A stretch of 64,000 bases of DNA from Polynucleobacter rarus (GCF_003072505.1 NZ_NTGB01000001.1:1785955-1849954), one strand, 5' to 3'. Shown: positions 1 to 7,616, counted from the stretch's first letter. Numbers and translations are program-made. Notes: generated from the sequence alone by a model not told the origin.

Positions 1-444
1 CTTTGTATCAGATTTATCTGAGAGACTAAGTATGGGAGCTTGGGGAGAATTTGAATTATCTAACTTACAACGATTAATTTCCTTTGCCCTTGAAATAAGA
101 GCATATTCGAGCCATTGAGCATGCGCTTTATTTAGGCTGTTATTAGTTGAAACAAAAGCTATTCCCCAAGACCAGAATTCTTTATTTTTAGCGTGACTTT
201 CGATTCTATTGCCAATACCATCACCCTCACCTATATAGAGAGTAGGTAAATCATCGTCATCGCTAGGATGACCAACTAAGATATAAATTCCGGGACTACT
301 AAATTCTTTTAAGTTTTTAATGTTTTGCCACTCTTCTCTAGGAAAAGCGATTCCCTGTCCAGTCCAATTCATTCTGTCAATAATCCTAACACCCTCTGGA
401 TCACCATTTAGAACATGAATCTTAATTGTGTATGCATCTGCCAT
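1..444 (-). CDS. GIY-YIG nuclease family protein (partial, runs off left edge)
   Basis: Reading the minus strand from the ATG at 444 gives 148 codons open to the window edge, so the C-terminus is missing. A GIY motif is at residues 52-54 and a YIG motif at 70-72. Arg80, His84 and Glu113 (in WLEYAL) sit where the GIY-YIG fold places its catalytic residues. The later part (RCKL.N...P..P.LS) resembles proteins that carry a C-terminal DUF4357 domain. Such stand-alone nucleases are common in islands and restriction-like loci, which fits the island end proposed here. The substrate is unknown. The family call is fairly secure; the role is not. Confidence 0.7.
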   Translation of the reverse strand, partial: MADAYTIKIHVLNGDPEGVRIIDRMNWTGQGIAFPREEWQNIKNLKEFSSPGIYILVGHPSDDDDLPTLYIGEGDGIGNRIESHAKNKEFWSWGIAFVSTNNSLNKAHAQWLEYALISRAKEINRCKLDNSNSPQAPILSLSDKSDTK

Positions 445-1178
445 TTTGATTAGGATAAAGTAGATATTATTAATATATTACTCTGTTCATTAAGGCAAAC
501 TACGTTCGCCTGTGATTTCGCTTGCGCTCATCACATTTTTCTTTTCTTATTTTTATTTGATGATTGATGTTAAGGCTTTCGCTAGATTCTACCTACACTG
601 AGCCTTAAGCAACAGGCTCAGTAGTAGTAAAAGATTCTTTCGCTGAGTTCTTTACTACACCACTATAGGCACAACCAATAAGGTAAGGGCGGTTTTGCTG
701 TCTCCTTTTATGTGCGGCTTTAAAACGCAACAATGACAAAAGCAATAAGTGGCTACCTTTGTCTTGTTTGAAAGTTGCTGTGTAAGCAGTGCTTTCTCGT
801 GACGCTCACAGTCTTATAGACTGTCGTCTTTGTGCTATTTCTATACTTGATTCATATTAACTAGCAAGGCTAATGGCGTCCTGTAAAGGATAGTGAATAC
901 AAGTCTCTGCTACCGCCCAGAATTTCCGTCCCTGCGACTCATAGTCCAGTTTTTGGGTGGCATAACGACTGAGTGCCACTGCTCATTTTCGGTAGTGATT
1001 GTTGGCAAATACAACTTTCCTATGTTCTATTTGTCTAAGTTATTTATACAAATGATAAGAATACTAATAAAAAACTGGTATTTTATTTGGTGAGATTGGC
1101 AATGAGTCTAAAAACTGGTTGTCCTCTCAGCTTGCTCGACTTTATTGTTTTACTAAGCAAACAAAACAAGGAAACACA
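445..1178. other. Gene-poor island stretch with one degenerate minus-strand frame
   Basis: No convincing gene lies here. A minus-strand frame is open from about 805 to the stop at 605-607, roughly 66 codons, with protein-like composition (for example RFKAAHKRRQQNRPYLIGCA) but no ATG or GTG start. It may be a decayed gene or a leaderless phage-type small protein. A plus-strand frame at 893-1093 has no supporting start context and looks spurious. I see no RNA gene or clear repeat. Confidence 0.3.
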
Positions 1179-1619
1179 ATGAGCACATTAGCCACACTGA
1201 AGTTAACTACTACTAAAAAGCCTTCGCAAGTTCCACAAGTGCTACAACGAAGAAATAAACTAGGCAAGCGCATATGGGAGCAGATTGAGTTAGCACGAGC
1301 AGAAGAAAAAGGAGGTCTGTTTGTTGTTAATCGCTTTCGTAGTTATACGGACAAAGACACAGGCATACGCAAGCAAGTTGAAACACAAAAAAGAATTAAG
1401 GCTTGGTGGTTTGTGGGGGATAACGGCAAACTGGCACTCGCTATCCGCTATGGTTCAAAAGTATTAGAGTTGGCAAAGGGCAAGTATGCAGTTGAAATCA
1501 ATACCTCTGCTGAGTTAGTGCCAACACTACAGGTCATTAAGTCTGCAGTTGAAGCTGGAGAGTTAGATACAGCGATAGATTTTGCCGCGAATAAGTTAAG
1601 AAGCGGATTTAAAAAATGA
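1179..1619 (+). CDS. Small island protein resembling the DUF6641 family
   Basis: The protein has 146 residues from the ATG at 1179, which has an AAGGA element about 6 nt upstream; a longer in-frame start at 1119 lacks one. The sequence is basic at both ends (it starts MSTLATLKLTTTKKPSQ and ends RSGFKK). Its central part (RIKAWWF..DNGKLAL..RYGSKVLELAKGK) matches my recollection of DUF6641 proteins found on phages and plasmids of Burkholderiales. The function is unknown. Its stop overlaps the next start (ATGA), so the two are likely co-translated. The family name is from memory and moderately sure; that it is a real gene is more certain. Confidence 0.55.
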   Translation: MSTLATLKLTTTKKPSQVPQVLQRRNKLGKRIWEQIELARAEEKGGLFVVNRFRSYTDKDTGIRKQVETQKRIKAWWFVGDNGKLALAIRYGSKVLELAKGKYAVEINTSAELVPTLQVIKSAVEAGELDTAIDFAANKLRSGFKK

Positions 1620-1768
1620 AGCAATACAAGTTATGGGTTCGTATTAATCAATCACAGACAGCTTTCACTCTTGTCTATGCAGAAAATGCCTACCTCGCAA
1701 AGCAACTGGGCGAGGCTCAATATGGAGTTGGAAATGTATTAGACTACACGGAAGTGAGCTATGGATAA
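1616..1768 (+). CDS. Small hypothetical protein (50 aa)
   Basis: This ORF starts with an ATG overlapping the TGA of the gene before it by 4 nt, a typical translational-coupling arrangement. The product is 50 residues (begins MKQYKLWVRINQSQ, ends DYTEVSYG) and is soluble, with no membrane segment. The coupling and the even spacing to the next small gene suggest one phage- or plasmid-type operon. I do not recognise the family. It is short enough to be missed by default gene callers. Confidence 0.5.
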   Translation: MKQYKLWVRINQSQTAFTLVYAENAYLAKQLGEAQYGVGNVLDYTEVSYG

Positions 1769-1780
1769 GGTAAATACTGT

Positions 1781-1978
1781 ATGCGTTTCTATGAATTCGT
1801 CCTTAAGCCAATCAAACCCAAGCCACCTCTCACCCCAGCGCAAGCTCGCGTTAACTCTCTCAAGCAAACAGTTCAGCGTGACAAGCAACAACTTAAAAAT
1901 GAGAAAGATCGACAGCGACAACAGCGTGAGGCTGAACAGCAACGCAAGCAACAACAGCAACGCTATAAGTCAGCGTAA
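1781..1978 (+). CDS. Small Gln/Lys/Arg-rich hypothetical protein (65 aa)
   Basis: The 65-residue product starts MRFYEFVLKPIKP. Residues 20-65 form a highly charged Q/K/R/E-rich stretch (for example KNEKDRQRQQREAEQQRKQQ) predicted to be one long helix or coiled coil. It lies 12 nt after the preceding small ORF and so probably belongs to the same operon. Short proteins of this make-up are common near DUF6641-type genes in phages, but I cannot assign a function. An alternative frame at 1761-2081 overlaps it and runs into the left IS end; I judge that frame less likely to be real. Confidence 0.45.
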   Translation: MRFYEFVLKPIKPKPPLTPAQARVNSLKQTVQRDKQQLKNEKDRQRQQREAEQQRKQQQQRYKSA

Positions 1979-2111
1979 AAAGTTTAGAGATGCTGTAGCT
2001 AATCGCACAAGTCCGCTTTTGGTAAAACCAGAAATGCTAAAAATACCTCAATTGAAGTGGACCCGGTTTTCTGTACAGTAGTTTAAGCTATGCTCTATCT
2101 AAAGGAAAGAT

Positions 2112-2411
2112 ATGAGCGAAAGAAAAAAACGGGTTAGCCATACGTCTGATTTCAAAGCGAAAGTTGGGCTTGAGGCGATACGGTCTGATAAGACAATTAA
2201 TGAGATTGCGCAGCTGTATGAGGTACATCCAGTCCAAGTTGCACAATGGAAAAAAGCCATCTTAGATCAGTGTAAAGTCATCTTTGAGGGTAAGCGTGGT
2301 CCAAAGCCTATCTCTGAGCACAGTGAGCCTGATCAGCTCTATAGCCAAATTGGCAAATTAAAGGTAGAACTGGATTGGCTTAAAAAAAAGTCCGGGATCA
2401 GCCTACCTTGA
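2112..2411 (+). CDS. IS3-family transposase OrfA
   Basis: This 99-residue protein has an N-terminal helix-turn-helix (about residues 8-52; FKAKVGLEAIRSDKTINEIA, then YEVHPVQVAQWKKAIL) typical of IS3 OrfA proteins that bind the IS ends. A C-terminal leucine-zipper-like helix follows (about residues 75-92). The frame ends in a run of eight A followed by G (about 2384-2392), a classical slippery site for -1 frameshifting onto orfB. AAAGGA lies about 6 nt before the start. The gene is intact. Confidence 0.9.
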   Translation: MSERKKRVSHTSDFKAKVGLEAIRSDKTINEIAQLYEVHPVQVAQWKKAILDQCKVIFEGKRGPKPISEHSEPDQLYSQIGKLKVELDWLKKKSGISLP

Positions 2412-3334
2412 TCCGTATGTCATGGATTGGCAAAGTTCAAGGGGTCTCAGTGAGTCGCCAATGTGCCTTAGTTAGCGTTGCCCGATCCAGTTTCCATGCT
2501 CAGCAAGTTCCAGCCTTGGGGGGTGAAGATGATCTGCGGATCAGTCAGCTGATTGATGAGCAGTACACTAGCCGACCATTTTTTGGTAGTCGACGGATGA
2601 AGACTTTTTTGAGGCGGCGTGGCGAGTCAATTGGGCGTAAAAGAGTACAACGATTGATGCGTTTGATGGGACTTGCTGGTATGTCCCCAGGACCAAATAC
2701 GAGCAAACCACAGCCCGGTCATCGAATCTATCCCTATTTACTGCGAGGAGTCTTGGTGATCAGACCGAATCAAGTCTGGAGTACCGATATCACCTATATT
2801 CGATTGACTCAAGGATTTGTCTATTTGGTGGCAGTTATTGATTGGTACTCACGGCAGGTCCTCAGTTGGCGAATTAGCAATACGATGGAGGCCAGTTTTT
2901 GTATCGCCTGCTTAGAGGATGCTCTCATCCGGCATGGCAAACCAGAAGTCTTCAATAGTGATCAAGGGGCTCAATTTACCAGCGATGCTTTTACTTCTGT
3001 CCTCAAGCGGGAAGAAATTAGTATTAGTATGGACGGAAGAGGCCGAGTCTTTGACAATATTTTTGTCGAACGACTTTGGCGAAGTGTGAAATATGAGGAC
3101 ATTTATTTGCAAAGCTACTCGAATACGAAAGAGTTAAAGCTTGGATTAAAAAGATATTTTGATTTTTATAATGAAGAACGACCTCACCAAGCATTATCCG
3201 ATAGGACTCCTCAAGAAGTTTATGAATCAGGTCAAGGTGGGGGTGCTTTGATTCTTCAGAAATATCCTGTAGGATTGAAACAAGAAGTGGATTACGGGGC
3301 AACGCTGCACAGTTGCAATGCAGTAAAAGTATAG
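2408..3334 (+). CDS. IS3-family transposase OrfB (DDE integrase)
   Basis: The 308-residue frame is read from a TTG at 2408. In life it is probably made mainly as an OrfAB fusion by -1 frameshifting at the A8G run upstream; the relative frame is -1, as that requires. It has the HTH_21-like region (about residues 40-90) and an rve integrase core: the first Asp in WSTDITYIRL, the second in FNSDQGAQF, and the catalytic Glu in IFVERLWRSVKYE, followed by YNEERPHQAL. All DDE residues are present and no frameshift or nonsense change is seen. Confidence 0.9.
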   Translation: MIRMSWIGKVQGVSVSRQCALVSVARSSFHAQQVPALGGEDDLRISQLIDEQYTSRPFFGSRRMKTFLRRRGESIGRKRVQRLMRLMGLAGMSPGPNTSKPQPGHRIYPYLLRGVLVIRPNQVWSTDITYIRLTQGFVYLVAVIDWYSRQVLSWRISNTMEASFCIACLEDALIRHGKPEVFNSDQGAQFTSDAFTSVLKREEISISMDGRGRVFDNIFVERLWRSVKYEDIYLQSYSNTKELKLGLKRYFDFYNEERPHQALSDRTPQEVYESGQGGGALILQKYPVGLKQEVDYGATLHSCNAVKV

Positions 3335-3565
3335 CTTAAACCCAGTTAAAAACTGTCCAGCCTATCGGGTCCACTCTAAATATATGGTTTTTTTGTCAGA
3401 AATACTGGATAATAAAATAGACATCAAATCACGCACGACAGGCATAGCAAACATAAGCGTAAAGTATTTTTACGCCGCGTGGGACAAAAGCACAGCACGC
3501 ACGCACAACTTTGCCCCTACGCTGTATCACTTTGAAAATAGGGTGCGAAACGGTCAATCAGCGTG

Positions 3566-3611
3566 TCTTTTAATCCGTTGGTCGCGAGTTCGAATCTCGC
3601 CCGACCCACCA
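3566..3611 (+). other. Truncated 3' part of tRNA-Lys(UUU): probable attachment site remnant
   Basis: The sequence reads as the 3' half of a tRNA: anticodon-loop region CTTTTAA with anticodon TTT, a T arm with stem GCGAG (3584-3588), loop TTCGAAT and stem CTCGC (3596-3600), then the acceptor strand CCGACCC (3601-3607) and ACCA. The upstream sequence cannot form the matching D arm or the 5' acceptor strand. Integrases that use tRNA genes leave such a 3' fragment at one end of the inserted element. Its direction places the element to the left, in 1-3565. Confidence 0.75.
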
Positions 3612-3619
3612 AGATGTAT

Positions 3620-3656
3620 AAGGCTTTAAGAGCGAAGTGCTTTTAAAGCCTTTTTT
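3620..3656 (+). terminator. Rho-independent terminator after the tRNA fragment
   Basis: An inverted repeat AAGGCTTTAA...TTAAAGCCTT with a short GC-containing inner stem and a GAAG loop is followed by a run of six T. It lies 8 nt after the CCA of the tRNA fragment and probably once ended the tRNA-Lys transcript, so it travelled with, or stayed next to, the attachment site. Confidence 0.75.
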
Positions 3657-3827
3657 CTTTTGGATGTCATGTAAGCACTATGTAAGCAGCAGAGCGGAAT
3701 TTACCCCTCTTTTACATCGTTTGCCAAACGAAAACAATCTATGCTAACTCTTCCTCCTTAGACACGACAATTGAAAACCCACTAGTTATATATGACTCCT
3801 CACAGCAATTCTTAAAGAAAAAGTGAA

Positions 3828-3920
3828 CTATTCCGGCACTTGAGCAAAGTCAGGTCTGCTTGTACCACGCCACTGCCATGCATCACGAGCGGCTTGCAAC
3901 CATGAAGGTAGCTCGGTCAT
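3828..3920 (-). pseudogene. N-terminal remnant of a DUF427-like gene
   Basis: The minus strand encodes a 30-residue peptide from the ATG at 3920 to a TAG at 3828-3830. It starts MTELPSWLQAARDAW and continues QWRGTSRPDFAQVPE. This resembles my recollection of the N-terminus of DUF427-family proteins, where a W..RG..RP.FA..P segment precedes the fold. The rest of the domain is not visible downstream, so this looks like the stub of a decayed or deleted gene beside the island junction. The family match is from memory. Confidence 0.35.
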
Positions 3921-4048
3921 TCGTCTAGTTTAAATAAAGTGTTCATTGAAAGTATCACTACTCTAAAATTAAAATAATATCGCACATTCATCAAGTGAGA
4001 TAGAGTATGAGAAACTCAAATTAAAACAATACCCAATGAAGAGAAACT

Positions 4049-4891
4049 ATGGTCACTAACTTAAATCGTCGTCGACTTGTACTTGGGGCTGGCGCCTTTA
4101 CTGGAATGTCCCTTGTAGGATGCGCTATAGTAAAACCAAACTCCCAAATTTTTGATGCGCATTGTCATATCATTGATACGCGCTACCCCATTATTTCCAA
4201 CCAAGGATATATCCCTCCATCTTTCACTCTTGAAGAATATAAGGCGCAAACGATGCCTTTAGGCATCACTTCAGGTGCGATAGTTTCTGGCTCTTTTCAT
4301 GGCAATGACCAAAGTTATTTACGAGCCCTGCTACCTCAACTTGGTCCTCGCTGGGTAGGTATAACGCAAGTTCCATCAGATATTTCAGACACAGAGATTG
4401 CCGACCTCACATTAATTAGAGTCAGAGGTCTTCGCTTTAATGTTTTTCGAGGACGTATTGATTCCGTGGACGATATCGTTGCTTTAGCCACACGCGTTCA
4501 TAACATAGGGCGTTGGCACGCAGAGATCTATGCAGATGCTGCAGCACTAAGACCTCATGTTGCAAAACTGTCTAAACTCCCTCAAATTGTAATTGATCAT
4601 ATGGGAATGACTGAGAAGGGCCTACCGGTAATACTGGATTTAGTGGACTCAGGCGCAAAAATTAAAGTCACCGGATTTGGCCGAGTTAACATGAATGTTC
4701 CGAAAGCTCTAGAGCTTATCGCTGCCCGTAATCCAAATGCTTTAATGTTCGGCACCGACCTTCCCTCAACCCGCGCAAAACGCCCTTTTGAACCAGCGGA
4801 TATTCAATTAGTTAAGGATGTATTAGGCCCGACAGTATCGGAAAAGGTTTTATGGAGTAACGCTGTTAGCCTTTACAGGCCTATGGTTTAA
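4049..4891 (+). CDS. Exported amidohydrolase-2 family metal-dependent hydrolase
   Basis: This 280-residue protein is a TIM-barrel amidohydrolase of the type that includes 2-pyrone-4,6-dicarboxylate lactonase. The HxH motif (FDAHCH, His38 and His40) and the late Asp237 in FGTDLP are the usual metal and catalytic residues. The N-terminus has a twin-arginine motif (NRRRLVLG), a hydrophobic stretch and a lipobox-like LVGC ending at Cys25, suggesting Tat export and lipidation. Such a signal is unusual for this family. The substrate cannot be told from sequence. A weak AGAGA element lies ahead of the ATG. The gene stands alone beside the island boundary. Confidence 0.75.
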   Translation: MVTNLNRRRLVLGAGAFTGMSLVGCAIVKPNSQIFDAHCHIIDTRYPIISNQGYIPPSFTLEEYKAQTMPLGITSGAIVSGSFHGNDQSYLRALLPQLGPRWVGITQVPSDISDTEIADLTLIRVRGLRFNVFRGRIDSVDDIVALATRVHNIGRWHAEIYADAAALRPHVAKLSKLPQIVIDHMGMTEKGLPVILDLVDSGAKIKVTGFGRVNMNVPKALELIAARNPNALMFGTDLPSTRAKRPFEPADIQLVKDVLGPTVSEKVLWSNAVSLYRPMV

Positions 4892-4935
4892 GTTATTAAA
4901 AATGGACTTTTGATTTATAAATAACCAATGCAAGG

Positions 4936-5409
4936 ATGTATCTGAATAATCATTTAGAACCAAGTCAAGCGAATAATTTCCACAATGAAATTGCTCAGTT
5001 AATAGTGAACTCTTATCAAAAATTAACGAAGAAGAGTCTTATCTTCTCGAATGATCAGCTTAATTTAGGTAGACTTTTGTATGAAGCCCCTTTTGTGGTT
5101 CTTGCCCATGATAAGAGTAAAGATCCTATATTCTTTTATGGGAACCTTAAAGCTCAAGAAGTCTTTGAGATGACATGGGGAGAATTAATTTGCTTACCTT
5201 CAAGATATTCAGCAGAGTTCGCTGATCAGGCGGCGAGACAATATCTTCTTGATGAAGTTGCTTCAAAGGGTTTTATTGATAATTACTCAGGAACGCGAAT
5301 ATCAAAAACGGGTCGCAAGTTTCAAATCGCAAATGCTACTGTCTGGAACCTCTTCGATAAAGACTCCAATAACATCGGTCAGGCCGCTAGTTTTGCGAAC
5401 TTTACCTAA
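4936..5409 (+). CDS. MEKHLA domain protein (PAS-like)
   Basis: Nearly all of this 157-residue protein is a MEKHLA domain, a PAS-related sensory fold. Typical blocks are LLYEAPFVVLAHD (about residues 48-60), DPIFFYGNLKAQEVFEM, LPSRYSAE, GFIDNYSGTRISKTGRKF and ATVWNLFDKD. No output domain is attached, and the ligand is not known for the family. The start is constrained because an in-frame stop lies at 4918-4920 and 4936 is the first ATG after it. The ribosome-binding site is poor (CAAGG touches the ATG). It is convergent with the peroxiredoxin gene. Confidence 0.8.
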   Translation: MYLNNHLEPSQANNFHNEIAQLIVNSYQKLTKKSLIFSNDQLNLGRLLYEAPFVVLAHDKSKDPIFFYGNLKAQEVFEMTWGELICLPSRYSAEFADQAARQYLLDEVASKGFIDNYSGTRISKTGRKFQIANATVWNLFDKDSNNIGQAASFANFT

Positions 5410-5516
5410 CATCCTTCAAGGATTGGTTTGATAGCTTAATGTCTTTACAAGCTTAATGAGGCTGGCGCACTAAAACCATGATTGAGCCAACTCTGTAAAC
5501 ATTATTAATTTCACAG

Positions 5517-5555
5517 CCGTAAGACACGTGCTTAAACAGCCCTTGTGTCTTACGG
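5517..5555. terminator. Inverted repeat between convergent genes (probable terminator)
   Basis: A perfect 11-bp inverted repeat (CCGTAAGACAC ... GTGTCTTACGG) with a 17-nt loop lies between the convergent MEKHLA and peroxiredoxin genes. Neither side has a long T run, so termination strength is uncertain, but the position suits a bidirectional transcript end. Confidence 0.45.
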
Positions 5556-5603
5556 TTACCTGTTCACGTAGAAGTTACTGATAATTTCTGCAAACAAACT
5601 TAT

Positions 5604-6263
5604 TCAATTATTTTTTGGTGACTTAGCAAAGCGCAAATAAGGCAATTTAATATCGAGCTCACCGTACTTGGCTGTAGCTTGCTCGTCATTTAAAGCCAGA
5701 GCAACAATCACGTCCTGACCAGGAACCCAGTTTGCTGGAGTTGCCAAAGGTAAGCCATCAGTTATTTGAATCGCATCCAAGGCTCTGAGGATTTCTGCAA
5801 AGTTACGTCCAACAGACATTGGGTAAGAGATGGTTAAGCGCACTTTTTTGTCAGGACCAATAATAAATACGGTACGAACAGTAGCACTATGCGCAGGAGT
5901 GCGACCATCGGGAAGATAAGCGTCGGCTGGTAACATGTCGTAGAGCTTTGCTACCTGCAAAGAGGTATCGTCGATAATCGGAAAGTCTGCAGGAGCGCCT
6001 GCAAATGCAGCGATATCTTTTTTCCACTTTTGATGATCATTTACGCTGTCAACTGAGACACCCATTACTTTGGTATTGCGCTTAGCAAATTCAGGTGCTA
6101 ATTGAGCAACCGCACCGAACTCGGTGGTACAGACTGGCGTAAAATCTTTTGGGTGAGAAAATAAAATAGCATAGCTATCCCCGATCCAATCATGCAAGGT
6201 TAATTCTCCAGCAGTTGAATCAGTAGTAAAGTTTGGTGCAACATCATTAATTCGTAGGGACAT
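5604..6263 (-). CDS. 1-Cys peroxiredoxin (Prx6 subfamily)
   Basis: The protein has 219 residues, the usual length for Prx6-type enzymes that reduce peroxides with a single peroxidatic cysteine. The active-site motif PVCTTE places the peroxidatic Cys at 45, with Thr42 and Pro43 of the conserved PxxxTxxC present (DFTPVC). The second conserved block, GVSVDSVNDHQKW, and the C-terminal dimer region (PANWVPGQDVIVA) are complete. There is no second resolving Cys. It is divergent from trxC, so both thiol redox genes may share the 139-bp promoter region. A role in coping with photo-oxidative stress is plausible but inferred. Confidence 0.9.
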   Translation of the reverse strand: MSLRINDVAPNFTTDSTAGELTLHDWIGDSYAILFSHPKDFTPVCTTEFGAVAQLAPEFAKRNTKVMGVSVDSVNDHQKWKKDIAAFAGAPADFPIIDDTSLQVAKLYDMLPADAYLPDGRTPAHSATVRTVFIIGPDKKVRLTISYPMSVGRNFAEILRALDAIQITDGLPLATPANWVPGQDVIVALALNDEQATAKYGELDIKLPYLRFAKSPKNN

Positions 6264-6402
6264 TTTGGCTCCTTGTTTAAGTAATTTCTATATTTTAACC
6301 TTGAAACTGCCCCCTATTAAACTTTAAATAAGCCGATAATCGAACTTATACCAATAAGATAATTTAGCTCTGATTAATTAGTAACAAGAAAAGGTAGTCG
6401 CA

Positions 6403-6822
6403 ATGATTATTAAATGCCCAAATTGTCAGAAATTGAATCGCTTGCCCTGTGACCGTGTAAATGAAAAGCCTATTTGTGGTGCTTGTCAATTTAGCTTACT
6501 TTTAGGGCCTATAGAGGTCGATCAAGCTAGTCTTAAAGAAATCATCAATCAAAATAAATTACCCATCATCATTGATTTTTGGGCGCCTTGGTGCGGGCCT
6601 TGCAAAATGTTTGCTCCAACCTTCCAAGTTAGCGCCAAAAAACATGGAGAAAAGATTTTGCACGTAAAAATAGATACAGAAGCCAATCCGAGTATTGGCC
6701 AACAATATATTATTCGCTCCATTCCTACTCTGGCAATCTTTAAAAATGGCTCTGAGATAGAAAGAATTTCTGGAGCGCTTTCTTCAATACAGCTAGAGCA
6801 GCTTGTCTCAAGATTTTATTAA
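6403..6822 (+). CDS. trxC: Thioredoxin 2 (TrxC)
   Basis: The 139-residue protein has the N-terminal zinc-binding module that separates TrxC from TrxA: cysteine pairs at 5/8 (CPNC) and 25/28 (CGAC). The thioredoxin fold follows, with active site WCGPC at residues 63-67 and the cis-Pro loop RSIPT. It reduces protein disulfides in the cytoplasm and in other bacteria is linked to oxidative stress. AAGG precedes the ATG by about 7 nt. It sits back to back with the peroxiredoxin gene. Confidence 0.92.
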   Translation: MIIKCPNCQKLNRLPCDRVNEKPICGACQFSLLLGPIEVDQASLKEIINQNKLPIIIDFWAPWCGPCKMFAPTFQVSAKKHGEKILHVKIDTEANPSIGQQYIIRSIPTLAIFKNGSEIERISGALSSIQLEQLVSRFY

Positions 6823-6913
6823 TTAATATAAAAAATAAGGCAGTTTATTTTTTATTTCCTATATTTAAAAGTTTCATATAAAATAAAATGGATAACTACA
6901 AAAGGAGAAAGAG

Positions 6914-7045
6914 ATGAGTCAAGAACGTGCTATCGAAGCTAGAGATAAAGCCAAAAATCTTTATCGCAACGGGATCATTGCTTTTATTGGTATTTTCACT
7001 TTGATATCTGTATGCTTATGGTTTCTTACAAGTATTAACTTTTAA
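6914..7045 (+). CDS. Small single-span membrane protein (43 aa)
   Basis: A strong AAAGGAGA lies about 7 nt before the ATG, and the frame is 43 codons. The N-terminal half is charged (MSQERAIEARDKAKNLYRNG) and the C-terminal half is one hydrophobic helix (residues 20-40). The charged helix followed by a membrane span recalls half of a '2TM' domain, but I cannot assign it. The good ribosome-binding site and its own leader make it likely real despite its size. Inverted repeats downstream could end its transcript. Confidence 0.55.
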   Translation: MSQERAIEARDKAKNLYRNGIIAFIGIFTLISVCLWFLTSINF

Positions 7046-7093
7046 ACACGGTAACTTGTTTTAAATAAGCTAGATTGATTTTAAATCTAGTTT

Positions 7094-7130
7094 AATAAAG
7101 GCTTAAAGATGAGTTCTTTATGCCTTTATT
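7094..7130. terminator. Inverted repeat between convergent small genes
   Basis: A 9-bp inverted repeat (AATAAAGGC ... GCCTTTATT, loop 19 nt) lies between the convergent genes at 6914-7045 and 7170-7616. A second hairpin, CTAGATT...AATCTAG, lies just before it at 7070-7090 and is followed by TTT. Either could act as a transcript end. Neither has a long T run. Confidence 0.35.
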
Positions 7131-7169
7131 GTTTCATCAATTTGCTTTATAAATATTGTTGAATTTGAG

Positions 7170-7616
7170 TTACTTATTTTTAATAAAGTAAGCAAGTCCC
7201 CATGCAACCAAAACCAATAACCAAATAATTTTTGAGTTTTTAATCAAAAATAAGAGTCCCTTATCTTCAAACGATAAAAACTTTTTCTTCTTTGTAAGTG
7301 CTTTCTCATTCATCGTATTCTCCCGAGCCTCTAAATTTTTACCCCAGTTACTCATTAATTCATTCAAAAATGTGTCTTGCTTTAAAGCCGTTGGAATAAC
7401 TTGATATTGGCTTTGTAGCTCGCTTAAGTTCTTTTTAGTTTGTTCTAACTCTCTCTCCAAAAAAATAGCTCTCTGCACTAAAAGATAACTTGCATTGGGC
7501 TGCGTAGAAAATGCTTCATTTATCTGTTTTTCTGCAAGAATATCTTTATAGATGATTCGAGTTTGAATCATCTGCCTTAAAAAACCCATTAGTTCGAATG
7601 ACTCGTTCTCAGTCAT
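7170..7616 (-). CDS. Membrane-anchored coiled-coil protein, DUF2076-like N-terminus
   Basis: This 148-residue protein has an N-terminal part (about residues 25-70) matching the pattern of DUF2076 proteins: a segment like NEAFSTQPNASYLLVQRAIF followed by a long charged helix (LERELEQTKKNLSELQ). A basic KKKKFLSF segment and a C-terminal membrane span (about 128-146, IIWLLVLVAWGLAYF) follow. DUF2076 members are poorly characterised envelope proteins. The family call rests on pattern memory. It lies next to the puc genes but is transcribed away from them. Confidence 0.45.
   Translation of the reverse strand: MTENESFELMGFLRQMIQTRIIYKDILAEKQINEAFSTQPNASYLLVQRAIFLERELEQTKKNLSELQSQYQVIPTALKQDTFLNELMSNWGKNLEARENTMNEKALTKKKKFLSFEDKGLLFLIKNSKIIWLLVLVAWGLAYFIKNK

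Larger units (their letters stand above)
2058..3373 (+). mobile_element. IS3-family insertion sequence (about 1.32 kb)
   Basis: The two transposase frames are bounded by imperfect inverted repeats: 2058-2079 (starts TGGACCCG, ends ACAGT) and 3352-3373, whose complement also starts TGGACCCG and ends ACAGT. About 17 of 22 positions match. The match extends 2 nt outward on both sides, to 2056 and 3375. The TG...CA termini are typical of IS3 elements. No 3-4 bp target duplication is visible (left flank GAAG, right flank CTCT), so the element may be old or one flank may have rearranged. Both orfs are intact, so the copy may still be active. Confidence 0.85.

Noticed and set aside
893..1093. A 66-codon plus-strand open frame
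   Set aside because: It has no ribosome-binding site, odd composition and no recognisable family; I treat it as chance.
1761..2081. A 106-codon frame overlapping the Q/K-rich small gene and the left IS end
   Set aside because: It is out of frame with the better supported gene at 1781-1978 and ends inside the IS inverted repeat.
3384..3629. An 81-codon plus-strand frame across the tRNA fragment
   Set aside because: It runs through the tRNA-derived sequence and its translation follows that RNA, so coding is unlikely.
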